From Lactarius indigo (Eukaryota > Basidiomycota > Agaricomycetes > Russulales > Russulaceae): a stretch of 64,000 bases of DNA. A program made the translations under genes and the position numbers. Positions 12,856 through 23,850 of this stretch are shown in pieces. The notes under the pieces were generated by a model, which saw only the letters and a list, made by a program, of their open reading frames with translations, was not told the origin of the DNA and ran no database searches. The stretch spans positions 1,488,001-1,552,000 of the forward strand of contig JAFKAC010000009.1 of the NCBI GenBank assembly GCA_025766275.1. Reading direction: 5' to 3'. Numbering within the stretch: the first letter of the stretch is position 1; the number at the start of each line of letters is the position of its first letter.

Positions 12856-14110
12856 ATGATATATTTCCTGAAAGGTTGCTCCCCGATGGCGTCATTCCCT
12901 TCCCCTGCCGACCGCATACCAGCCACGCAGCGTGTCATGCTAACGCAATTCATCCTCGTGCTGCTCCTTTTCTATATTCTCGGCGTTCTCGTACAAATTC
13001 CGAATACCCGTGCGATATGCCTGAGTATATTCTCTGAAATAGGAACACTGGCTTGGAGTGTTTCTACAAGATAAAATTTTGATGGGATCGATGAAAATGG
13101 ATGAGCATGACCGTATGCGTGCGCCAGTGTCCGCAACACATGTGTTTCCCTGGAATTTTGATGCATTGGACAGCAGTGGTTCCTATCTTTTCTCATAATG
13201 CGTGCCACCAATTTTGCGACTTCGGAAAAACTATTCGGACGGGAGCGATTCTTGTTCCCGCCGACGCGCCGAAAGACTTTGCGATCCAATAGTGAATCTG
13301 GTCCTGGTCCCAAATAAAAGGCGCCGTCCTGAATGCCTTTTATCTAACGTTCGATGCCTACGGTATTGGCTGAAATTGGGGCAAGGGCATTTACGTCCCG
13401 CCGAGTTCGTGCCTCGTCACTCCCAAGGGCCTGAAACAACTTTTTTGTATGACGCAGGTGTCCTTCCATTTTCTCTTTTTCGCACAGCACTCATGGGATC
13501 TTTCGCCATCCAAACATCCCACTTACCCATGGTGGAACGATCTTAATTCCGACTTGTCACCTCTCCTGCGCTACGGAAAGTAGTTACCATGGCCTTTATC
13601 TGTCTTGGGCTCTGCACTTCTAGGCCACGTATCACGCCGCCGATTTGATCGCAATGACCGTCTTCGGTCAAATTGGGGCACAGTGGCTTCCCCTCTTCCA
13701 AGCGCCATGGCCAGAGACTAGCCTAGGAGACTTTTGGGGGGTGTGGTGGCACCAGATTTTCAAGCGATCGTTCGCCATCTGCGGTGCAAAACCTGCGGTG
13801 CGACTCCTCGGGTGAGCAGGCGCTGTCCTATGGACGTTCCTTTTTTCGGGGATTATGCGCAACTTTGGAGTGATGGCAGAGGGATCGGGACGGAGCTACT
13901 AGTATCGTCGGTGACACTTTTCTTCTTTATAATGAGTGTTAGCTGCATACTTGAAGTGGTTTGGCGGGAGAACAGGTTTCGAGGTGCGAGGGTCATTAGG
14001 TTGGTTGTGGGCTATGGCCAGGATGTTCTTCTGGGGGAGCTGGATTGTCGATGCATAGTCGCGAAGAGGGCCTATCGAGATACCTGCGGACAACGCACGC
14101 CCGGATCTAT
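12856..14110 (+). pseudogene. wax-synthase-like O-acyltransferase remnant (MBOAT_2 type)
   Basis: Fungal wax-synthase-like proteins are multi-pass membrane O-acyltransferases that often act on secondary-metabolite alcohols. Here a hydrophobic N-terminal segment (QFILVLLLFYILGVLVQIPN, about 12945-13005) is followed downstream by the family's signature region at about 13640-13775. That region has a membrane part (AADLIAMTVFGQIG), then SLGDFWGVWWHQIFKRSF with the candidate catalytic histidine codon at 13750-13752. Another membrane-like part (WLWAMARMFFWGSWIVDA, about 14005-14055) fits the family's last helix. Stops interrupt the frame after AVRLLG and after WIVDA, and exons of the middle part are not joined cleanly. 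The pieces keep the expected order, so it is a real family member, probably broken; some breaks could be sequencing errors. Confidence 0.65.
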
Positions 14111-14582
14111 ACTGGGTAAAGGTCACACAGAGGTGGGTGGAGCTGCACGGTCCAACCACCGCAGCGGCCACTGGCAATGAGGTACCATGACTAGGACTAC
14201 CGCTTTCTTGACTGACTTGTGGATGTCGCGTATTACACCTACGTTAGATTGACTGCGGTGTGAAATCGTACCAATCCTTTGTGTTTTTACTTGATGGGTG
14301 TTGCAGTGCCGTCGCCGCCATGACTAGTGTGGGAGGTGCAGCCGGCGTACTCAACGTGAAAGGTGTTGAGCGATTCTGAACCGGCTGGACTGGCACGCAC
14401 GTAGTCACGGTCGAGCTCAGTTGCCGCTCGACCGCGGACCTTGTCTTCTCTCCGAATAAAGTTTACTTCGCTTTACTCTATACTTCGTAGTCCTAGTAGA
14501 CATATCCCAGCCGCTTCTGTTCCTCCTAAAACACTGAGGTTAGTAACTTACCTTACTTGTATGCTACTTTTACTTACTGTAT

Positions 14583-15960
14583 ATGAGGAACACTCCCACA
14601 CCAAAGGGACACCCACGGATGTACGACATACCTTTCCTCGACGACGACGGTATTAATTTCACATCCTGGAGGGTCCGCATGCGAATGGTCTTGGAGCTCC
14701 GAGAGTTGTGGGGCGTTGTCGACGGCTCAGAGGTCAAGCCAGATCCAACACCGACGCTGCAACCCATGCCGACTGGACTTACAAAGACCGGGAAGCACAA
14801 GCACAAATTACACTCACCCTAAACGATGAGCATCTGAACCCGGTCCTATTCGCATCCACAGCTAAGGAGTGTTGGGAAAAGCTATCGTCATGGTACGAAG
14901 GCAAAAGGGAGCAGAAAATATTTTACCTTTTCGACAAGGTCTTCCGGAATACACTCTCCGATGCTGAACCACTAGAGCCTCAGATCAACGCCCTCATCCA
15001 TGCTGCTGACAGTATCTCCAACCTGGGGTTCATAATAGATGACAAACTCCTCGCGTTCGCCATTCTTTCTTCCCTACCTTCCTCTCTATCCACATTAAAA
15101 ATTATTCTCTCCACCACAAAGCCCACTGACCTCACAACTGGGTACGTTAAGTGACATGTCATTCTCGACCAGCAATGGCGCGTGCGCGAGTCAGGGGTTA
15201 GCGCCACTGCGTTCTTCGCGAAGGCCGCTAAAGGGGGGAAGAAGGGGGATAAGTTGGAGTAGAAGAATAAGAAATGTACTTACTGAAAGACCTGCGGACA
15301 CGGTGTGAGGGAGTGCCAGAAGCTGAAGAGGGAACAAAGATAAATGCTGACTCCGAGTCTGCTATCAACCCGAAACCTGCAGACGCGTCGGCCAAAATCA
15401 CTGTTACCAAGGAGCCCGCGTCCGACAGTCACTAGTCACTGTTCGCCTGTTCAAAACATCCCAGAGCTTGCCTGCGCACGAGGACCTGCAACGTCAATGG
15501 ATTTTTGACTCCAGTGCACCACGTACCATGTGACTCACATCGCGAGTGGTTTACTCACTTCACATCCCTTGCATCTCCTGTCAAATCGTCCTGAGCGACA
15601 ACAGTTCCATAGGAGTCGGCCACATCTCTGTCGAAACGAAAGCGGAAGGGCAGTACTAGTGGAACCGCGCTCACACTGCTGCAGGACGCCGATTACTAGT
15701 CGGCGCGCTTTCACGCGCTCCTACGTGTACGGTAGCAATAGTGGTAGCTACACAATTAGATTATATAAGCCGTTTCTTGCTTTCCTGCGATACTCCATCA
15801 CCTTTCCAAAAAGGAAGGTCCTGTTCCTAAGCATGAAATCGCGTGACATCATAACCTTTTTCACACTTCGAGTTGTGGAACGAGTACTCAAGTGCTCAAC
15901 GTACTCAACCTCGACCTAGAACATACAGATTAAGTGCTACAGAATCTTCTACGGATTCCC
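14583..15960 (+). mobile_element. Ty1/copia-type retrotransposon fragment (gag and protease)
   Basis: A gag-like protein of the copia UBN2 type starts near 14583 (FLDDDGINFTSWRVRMRMVL). It continues after a frameshift near 14760 (DWTYKDREAQAQITLTLNDE, AKECWEKLSSWYEG) to about 15153. A nearly perfect CCHC zinc knuckle follows at about 15270-15315 (C-x2-C-x4-H-x4-C, CTY_KTCGHGVREC), but its second cysteine codon is a TGA stop. A protease start is visible at about 15498 (WIFDSSAPRTM), where the usual DSG active site reads DSS, then DNSSIGVGHISV. Further stops follow. Integrase, reverse transcriptase and LTRs are not seen, so it is a dead, 3'-truncated copy. Confidence 0.85.
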
Positions 15961-17326
15961 GATCGATCTTGACATTTCAAGGCCTTGGTGGTGGTACTGG
16001 GTGAAGTCAATCCGTTACATCAAGCTTGGTTCTTGGTGGCTGCCACTGGCGATGCTCCTGTATCAACGTCCAGCTCCATCACCTTTCTCCCCCGGATCCG
16101 CACTCCCCAGGCCGAGGCGCTGATGAAGTCGTGTTCAGCATGTTCAGCCTTTCACAATGGGCTGTGTTCATATCTGCATTACTATCCACTTACTTCTATC
16201 GATGTCTTTTGTGTCCAGTACTCCTCTGAATCCTGAGTCTCGGCAGATCAGACTAGTTGGATGTGGTTTTCTCGGGTCTCTGAATAACTGACACCTAGGC
16301 CCCTTTGCGTATAGCGGCCATCCTTACACCAAATGCTCAGTTCTTTTCCGATCCTCCAGACGTTGTTCTTCGTTTAGCCACTCATGATCATTTCCTCCCC
16401 TCGTTTCTAAGCTACGATGCACCGTGTGCACTTGCCATGTTTCCGATCCCCTTCATCTTCAAGCTTTTGTGCCTATCATCTGACAAGCTTGGGAATGTAC
16501 TGTCGACTTGGATTTCTCGAGGCGGTTACTATGACTTCAGAGTGCCGACAGTCTCAATTCCTGATGCGGTCGCTTTTTGCTGTCACTTTCTTGGAATCAC
16601 ATTGGATGAAATTTAAACTGACATTTTCCATCGTTTGACGTTGCTTGGAACATTTACCATCAAGAAGCCACTCAGGGTGCACGAACTCCGAATGTATCAA
16701 GACACTCCTGTCGAACGGAATTTATCAGTTTCAAACGTCCTCGCTTGGTCTTTCTAGCAATCAACACGGAATTGAGTATCGTGGTCAGCGAAGCCATTTC
16801 TATGATGGGGCTTCCCGTCGCCTTCAATCGCCTCAGTTTTCCTAAATGTTCCTCATGTTCACGACTCTTGAAACCGATGCCGTACAGCTTGTCTTCCCTC
16901 TCTTCGACCCAAACCTCAGCTTCTTTCCCCACACCGCATCGACGGCTTTCGGTTCCATGTGTATGTGTAAACGGTGCTCGACATATTCTGACACTTATCC
17001 CCGCTAGCCAGCCTCAGTTTTACCCCCCAACTCACGCCGACGCTGGCTCTCCTCCTCGTCCCGAGAGTTCTAGAACTTCCGCTTATTTCTTTGAATGTCT
17101 CTTAGCGCCGACATGGAAGGCGGCGTTCAAAGAAACAGCGGGCTTCCGCGTACGGGTTTGTCTAGTTGATTATGGCCCATGTTGTGGGTATTCGTACGAG
17201 ACACCTTCGTCATGCTCGACGGGGAATGCTGGCGAACAATCTTTCCATGAACTTCGCCTGGGAACACTCATCGATACCATCATCTCTATATTAAACAGGA
17301 CAAAACACTGTGAAATGTTCTCGTAA
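15961..17326 (+). pseudogene. decayed multi-frame coding remnant, unknown
   Basis: Several open pieces follow each other on the plus strand: 15985-16236, 16305-16616 (LAMFPIPFIFKLLCLSSDKL), about 16622-16755 (TLLGTFTIKKPLRVHELRMY) and 16745-17326. The pieces have protein-like composition and could be exons or frameshifted parts of one gene, but no join that I tried gives a known domain. The neighbouring copia fragment suggests an old disrupted locus. Confidence 0.3.
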
Positions 17327-19508
17327 AGGTAGGACTTGCATCAAACATTGACGGGCTATCATGTATATATACGCAGCTAGTATCCGTTAGCCTCTCTTTC
17401 GGGTGTGAGGAAAAGTCTTAGGATGATTAGGCAGGGCAATCATAACTAGAGGGCAAACCCGCTATGAGATTTACTCAAATACTCAAAGTGCTATACATGG
17501 TCCGATACTCCAAGGCGCAACGAAGCGGGGAGAAAAAAAGGAGTGCGTACCGATATGCGCTAGGACAGCTTCCCAGTGATGAGCTCTACCTTAAAGGGAG
17601 ACCTCGGTCTTTCATGATAGCTCCGTGTGAGCTGTGGCACTCATTAAGTTTACTTAGCGGCGTTCGCATCAGAAATTGTATCGTTATAGGTTTCGTATTC
17701 GTACTGCATACAGCCGAGAAATCGAGGGTGGCTGAGCCCAGCCGACATGTTACCTTGACCGAAGGACGGGTGACGCATATGGAGCACCATGCATCATATA
17801 TGACATATGCGCATTAGCTGGTGTTCGAACCGTTCGGTTCCATTCTCGGCTCGGCGTCGTCGCCAGGAGACAGGGAGGATGAAACGCTGAAGCGCGGTTT
17901 GCACCCTCCTCGGAGATTCGGAGTATACTATGTCTCTTAGTGCTACTATCAGGCTCTCAGCGGTGGATTCTTCTAGGCACTTCACATTGCGCGGTCAACA
18001 CCAGGAGTCGCGAATAGCGGGTACCTCGGTCGCGTTGGACCGGAATGTCTATGCAGTCACGGTCAGCCTGTATGCCCATGTCCAGTTGCCTTGATTATTT
18101 GCCTTGTTCCAAGTTCATACGGCAGAACCGTTCTTCGCGATGTATGGATTCTAAACAATTAAGCACAAACACTGTGGTAATAAACTGAATTTCCGTTCTG
18201 AAGAAGACCCATTGTATCAGGCTCAGCAACGTAACGACCACGGAGAACACCTAGGGTGTAAGCATACGCTTATTAGCAGGTTGCGAGGGAGACAAGAAAG
18301 AGAAGCTCAGCTCGACTGTCTGAAGTATTCAGGTTGCAACACTGTAGATGGGAAACGGGACGACGCTTATGCGGCGTCACGGTCACATCCTTGTGGCGAG
18401 AAGTGACCCAGTGGGCATGAGAAAAGAGTGAAGCTATGAAACCCTGTTTGTTTGCCCCAAGGTTTGCCCCTCGGGAGTCGCGGCGGACAAAGAGCCGTGG
18501 TTCCGACGTTCAGGTTTGTATTGTCCCCTTATGGCACATATTTACATGCGGGAAGAGAAGCGAAACCTTTGTTACGTGCCTTTCAAGTTTATGTGGGACT
18601 GCCACTAAGACAATTATGATTTCGGGCAATGATTTCGGGGCACTGTTAGTCACAGTGCTACTGACAGACTCTATGTCTTACGTTGCCCACGAGCGTGATA
18701 AGCCGAGAGCATCCCTTCTTTGGAGTACTTGCGCGCCACACTATGACAGGAGCCGGGTGATACGCGACGCGAGGCTGCGAAAAGGGAGCGCCACTACGGT
18801 GACATGGCTCCACCTTGTCCAGAAGGTGTCATGTGATTGAATTGGCATTTAGAGTGCTTTCGTTGCTAGCACGTGCCATCGACTGCAGCAAGAAATAAAG
18901 GGGATGGGCAACATTTCCCGTTCGTTCACACGTTGACATTGGGGCGCCGCTGCGGTTCCAGCAATTTTTTTTACGTGAGCCGGGACCAGTTGAGTTGGTT
19001 GATGCTCGAGAAAGGCCGTGAAGTTCTATTGGACCCGATCAGGTAAATAAGGTATTCCCTGGCCACGTGTTACGATCGAGATGACTTAGAGTAGACCCGA
19101 ATTGGAAATGGAAGGTTGAGTGAGGCCATCATTGGCTTCTCTTGCTTTGCCAACAACCAACAAATGGGCACGCCGCTGTGGCAATCTCGAAGAACAATCA
19201 CTTTTTTTTTTTTCATCACTTCTCACCCTCATTTTCTTCTGACTATTCTTCGATCCCAGGTAATAGGATGGATCTCATTGGGAATCTCGTACCAAGTCTA
19301 GCTATTCGTCTTCCTTTAGTGCCCTTGTGACCTGAGTGCCGTCCCCGTGGGACCGACCTGGGCAACGCATGTGAACAATTTTATAAACCGCGAGTCCAGA
19401 TCCGTCCTCTACCCGACATACTTTCCCTTTCCCCGCACTTCTGAGCTTGTACCGTTCCGCCCCTGCACTTTGACGCCCCTTATAAACCCACTGCCGCCCT
19501 CACCTTCA
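17327..19508. other. intergenic, nothing recognised
   Basis: About 2.2 kb with short frames only (the longest plus-strand one is 18436-18840, without motifs). A pyrimidine-rich tract with a run of T (about 19201-19213) and a TATAAA at 19481-19486 precede the next gene. The TATAAA is only 28 bases before the proposed ATG, so the true start could lie further in. Confidence 0.45.
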
Positions 19509-21886
19509 ATGGACATCACACCCCCGTCTCCTATGCAGCGTTTTATGATCCGAGTTGGCCTTGGCAAGAAGAGGAAAGTACAGCGACAATCAAGCCTCCG
19601 TCATGCTAGGAGCCCATCACGTCCCAGGAGTGGGTGGGTAAAAGGTGCATATACGGCGGATTTCTGTCATGTCCCGGATTCAATGTTGACGCTGCGGACG
19701 TAGGCAGACCCATCAGTTCCGTTACAGCTGAAGGGAGTGTCAAGTCTGCCCGTAATGAAGGCACTCTTGCGAAAAGGTACGACGTTTTGACTTACTCACC
19801 CAAACTCCGCTTTCCCTGTTATATATCAAGGGAACACAAGTTCCTCCACCATTTCTATGCGCTGCGTCTTTCTCGTCCACCATGCTCATTTCTGTCTTTA
19901 CGGTCTTCAGGTCAACGTCTAAACTTGTGGCATCAGAAATTGATGCGTCATCTCTGTAAGTGACGCACCCTTCGCTTTCTCCTTTCGATAATCTCACCTC
20001 GTCCTATAGCGGCGCACGAGTCACTTTACCCCAGTTAGTCACCCAGTCTTTACCTCCCTTTGTCTTGTTTTGTCTAATGAGTGCTTAGTTCCTCCCCTAA
20101 TACCTCGGTGCGACCAAACTTGGCTCGGACTCCCCAACCGAAGCGCGCTAAGACTTTCTTTGGGACGTTGACCAATAAACTCCGAGTGCGGACGCCTGCG
20201 CCAAGGCATACTCTTGATTGCGTACTTCATGAGCCCGAGCGCGCGGAGGTACAAAGTAGCCTGCATAAGAGGACTTCCCGAGCTCAGGCAGTGTCGATTG
20301 CTCTTCCGAACGATATCGCATCGAGGGAGCGCCGCGCAGAAGCGTTACGCGCTCGAGGTCTACTTCCACCAAGATTGCAGGCCCTATCGGCCATTGAAGC
20401 GGAAGAAGACAGGCGTATTGATGCACTCCAAGTCAATGGTCTGTCATTCCCAGGACCTGACAGCGCACACAGTGACGCGAGGGAAATCGTACAATCGTGG
20501 CGCTCTGATAACTCAATGTGGTTGTCCCTGAGTCCGACAACAGCTGACGCGCCTGTGAACTCTGTGCCTGAAGGTTCGTAGGCGCGAGTAAATGCTCCGA
20601 ACTCTCACATTTGACTGATTCTTCTCATTCAGTAATTTCGCCGATCGATGTGTCAGATGACAGCCTGGAATTATGGGCAGAGGTCGATCTACTCACATCA
20701 GGTCCAGGGGATAGTCCATCTTCTCTTTCCAAACCTCTACCTTCAGACGCTCGTGATTCTCCAGTGCCGTCACTCCGAGTTGCTTCTCCCGCGGGGTCCA
20801 ATGATGGGCCAGAAGTTCGACAATTGCGACCAGCTTCCCTCAGATCCCCAAGCTCAGAGGGATTGACGGGACTGGCGCAACAGTCTGTACTCGCCTCTTC
20901 GCACTCAGAGGAGGCTTTACCTGTAGTAAAGCCGCAAACGGACGTGGTCACAGATACCACTTCTCTACCAAGACTTCCTTCGCCTACCCCTTCCGAAGAG
21001 TCGTTCTCGCAACAATCATCTACCACCGAAGAGCCACAGGTTCTCTTTCCTACGTCCTCTTCACAAAGGTCTGTGTCGCCATTTTCTGGGTCAGGTGACG
21101 TCCCAACACCGCACACCCTTCAATTACCTCCCAGTCCACGCTCTGTGCTGAGTGCGCGAGCTGCGCCTTCGAGCTCTCTCCCCGTTCCTCTCGACTTGTC
21201 TACGTCATCACAAATCACTTTTCCTGATGCTTCCCCACTACGTCTTCGTCCGTCTGAGTTAGATACATCACTGGCGTCACCTACGAGTCCGACGGTGCCT
21301 TCGCTGTTTTGTTCTTCATCTTCAGAGCTCTCACACAGCACCGTTTTCACCGACAACGGAGAAACCCCCGCTTCACCTGCATCATATACCATGCCCGTCA
21401 AGGGCCGACGGGCCAATCTCTCACCAATCACGATCAAAAACGAGAGTAGGTTTTCTTTGCGAAGAGATCATTATCGAGACTACTGAGTCCTTTCCAGAGG
21501 ACGACCTCGACCCCTTCGCTGCCAGTGGTTCTCAAAGCACTGCTCCAGTCAACTTGAAGGTGGATGTCTCTGCAGCGAATCCCCCGCGTCGCAGGCCGCT
21601 CGCATTCTTAGGGATGGGGAAGAAACGTGCATCAACGCTTGACCCCTCCCCAGCTGCAGGGATTTCGAAATCTGCTTCGATGGCCAGCTTACGCCGTTCG
21701 ATGACGACTGCCTTGCAGGGACGTGCTCGCCCACGCTCGACACTCTCGCCCGTGGATGTTCCACCTCAGTCACCTCCTCACTCGCCGCTGAATGTCACGA
21801 TGCACAACGGTGCCAGTATCCTTGCGCAAGCTTCCCTAATTGATGACGATGAGACTCGACGGCTGAGCGAACTCGCGTTTATGTGA
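19509..21886 (+). CDS. Ser/Pro-rich protein of unknown function
   Basis: A multi-exon gene. The first exon starts MDITPPSPMQRFMIRVGLGK (ATG 19509) and has a basic stretch KKRKVQRQSS that could act as a nuclear localisation signal. Small exons follow at about 19700-20000. A larger exon at about 20088-20580 has PKRAKTFFGTLTNKLRVRTP and a charged helical part (RERRAEALRARGLLPPRLQA). The next exon (about 20630-21445) is mostly Ser/Pro/Thr-rich and probably disordered. The last exon 21498-21886 carries RRRPLAFLGMGKKRASTL and ends DETRRLSELAFM. The last intron is best placed at 21446-21497 (GTAGGT..CTTTCCAG, 52 bp), which restores the frame as NEKDDLDPF. I recognise no domain; repeated basic-FLGMGKK-type patches may be docking or phosphorylation sites. 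Confidence 0.65.
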
Positions 21887-22262
21887 ACCCTTGGAAGATC
21901 GATTTATTGTTATTATTTTTTTCTCGGCGTCGTAGAATTTAAATATCCCTCTTTTATTGGTTGCCTTTAATCTCACGTTCTTTTAGCCATCGTTCCCCTC
22001 GGACTATTTCACCTTTGTGATGTCTCCCGTAGTACCCGGATTCACATACATTCTCACACTCATTGAAAGTGCCAGCACCGCACCACTGGACCACCTTTCT
22101 TTCGCGCACACTCTCTCATTTCGATTATTTACATAGTCTCTGTCTTGTTTATCCCAACGAATACCATCGCACTTGTATACATCTGGCAGTTCTTATGAAC
22201 TTGCACTCGCATGTTTTAAATTTCCGACATTTCCGGTCGGGACAAGCGCACTCCGGTGGACG
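21887..22262. other. intergenic spacer, probable 3' region
   Basis: T-rich sequence directly after the stop (TTTATTGTTATTATTTTTTTC) fits a fungal 3' untranslated region. I see no gene. Confidence 0.4.
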
Positions 22263-22916
22263 ATGACTCGTCCCAATGTGTCATCGCGTTCTGTGAACTC
22301 ACGCTCGATGGTTCTCTTTTATGCTCACGTCTTGCCAGTGGGAGATACTGCGGATGATTCAGACGGTGTCTACGTGCCAGAGCCGGGTTAATATTCTTAC
22401 GCGAGCGAGCCGGTTACGATTACGGCTGAAAACTCGCGAGGATAATTCTAGCGGTCATGTCGGACGTGCCCTCAAAAGGGGATTGACCGTGGTCAGGTAC
22501 AAGAAAAGTCCGTCAAACCAAAATTTCTGGAAGAGAGAATCAACTGGCGAACACGACGACCGAGCTCCGCAGTACTGACAACAGTAATAGAACAACCCAT
22601 TCGGGGCGTTGAGGTAGGTCGTTTGAGACGTTCTTCCTATGATGACCGTCGACCGACGGGTGCTATGGCCACGAGACAGGAACGACGGCAGCTCCGACAC
22701 GCGCAAGACAGAGCCTGCTTACGGTACGTAGTAACTTACGGTACAACTGCCACCGCTGCAGCGTCGTGCTTTTCACCGGGTGCCACGAATCTTGAGTTAG
22801 TGACTGATGACCGATCGGGAAAACCCAACTCAATTTTAAATTGCGGAAGCGCCACCAGGGTTGTCACGGGGCCTCTCCAAGTGCCTCTCTCTCGTCCGCC
22901 TACGCCGCAGACATGA
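22263..22916 (+). CDS. possible small gene, unknown
   Basis: Low-confidence model. A start MTRPNVSSRS at 22263 is followed by acidic (GDTADDSDGVYVPEP) and basic pieces (KPKFLEERINWRTRRPSS, RRSSYDDRRPTGAM, RQERRQLRHAQDRACL). A proline-ending tail (PLQVPLSRPPTPQT) ends at 22916. The pieces change frame and only some changes are explained by GT..AG introns. An AATAAA at about 22933 could be the polyadenylation signal. No domain recognised. Confidence 0.33.
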
Positions 22917-23850
22917 TGGTAACTGTGTACAAATAAATGTGCGTGCGTGTGTGCGGATTTTTCTTGGGACCCGAACCCGAACGGTTTATGCTACTGTGAT
23001 TGTGCTGACGGGACACCGACTTGGGTGTCTTGTTGTTAACTTCGGGACGCATAAGACGCCGGACCACCCCAGGTCTTTACATTAAGCTCCACAGGGTAAG
23101 GCCCATGTCAATTTGTCAAATAGTCATGGTCATGGGGTTCAGCACCACACGCACATTTTGTTGTGGGGCTAGAAGATTCGGCCTTGTTCGGCTGGCGATC
23201 ACGCGGGGGGGGTCAGGTGGACGGAAGGGTGACCTGGTGACGGCGCAGCACATCATAGCGCCAGCACTGTAACTTACCAGCCCAATACCGTTCATAACGG
23301 GGTGGGTAGATGAATCGTGCCACGTCTCGCTCTGTCATCTTTCCTAAGTTAGTTAACAAAATTTCCCCAGCAGGAACATCGTGCTTGAGTGTGCAGCGCG
23401 AACCCTTTTTTGGATATGTTGGTCTTCTAGTCGCCTGAAACACTCCACATTCCTTCCTGGAAGGGCTCTCTTCTGACTTGTACTGCAGTAATATTGGACA
23501 GGTAATGCAAATCACATCGGTCTATTTTTCCCACTCATTGAGCAGTTCTTGCCTATTCAGAAAGTTCGTGAGGTTTAGGCAAAAGTCTATAAGGACAACA
23601 GTTGTAAGGTGCTCGATGCAAGACAGCACCAGGATAGCCCTGTATGGGGCTGACCGTCAGAAATGGTAGTTATATTGTCCCTTTGCAATTGTAGGATCAG
23701 AGATGAATCTGGTCGGCCAGGACACTGGGAGATGAAAGTTACCCCACAAGCACCCCCAGAAGTATGTTTTGGGGTACATACATCCTGGATCGAGGTCATT
23801 CAGTGACAAACGTGATGAAGTAATCGAGCGCTGTGTTCGCAAAATTAATC
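22917..23850. other. intergenic, nothing recognised
   Basis: Convergent gap between the plus-strand model above and the minus-strand carboxylesterase. Only short frames without motifs are present. Confidence 0.4.

Noticed and set aside
18436..18840. 134-codon plus-strand open frame
   Set aside because: No motif, no splice partners and no compositional sign of coding.
20625..21116. 163-codon minus-strand frame rich in Ser/Glu
   Set aside because: Antisense shadow of the Ser/Pro-rich exon of the plus-strand gene, which has matching splice sites.
21446..21464. A possible 19-bp mini-intron that would restore the frame
   Set aside because: A normal 52-bp intron with the same donor and a better acceptor (21446-21497, CTTTCCAG) also restores the frame.
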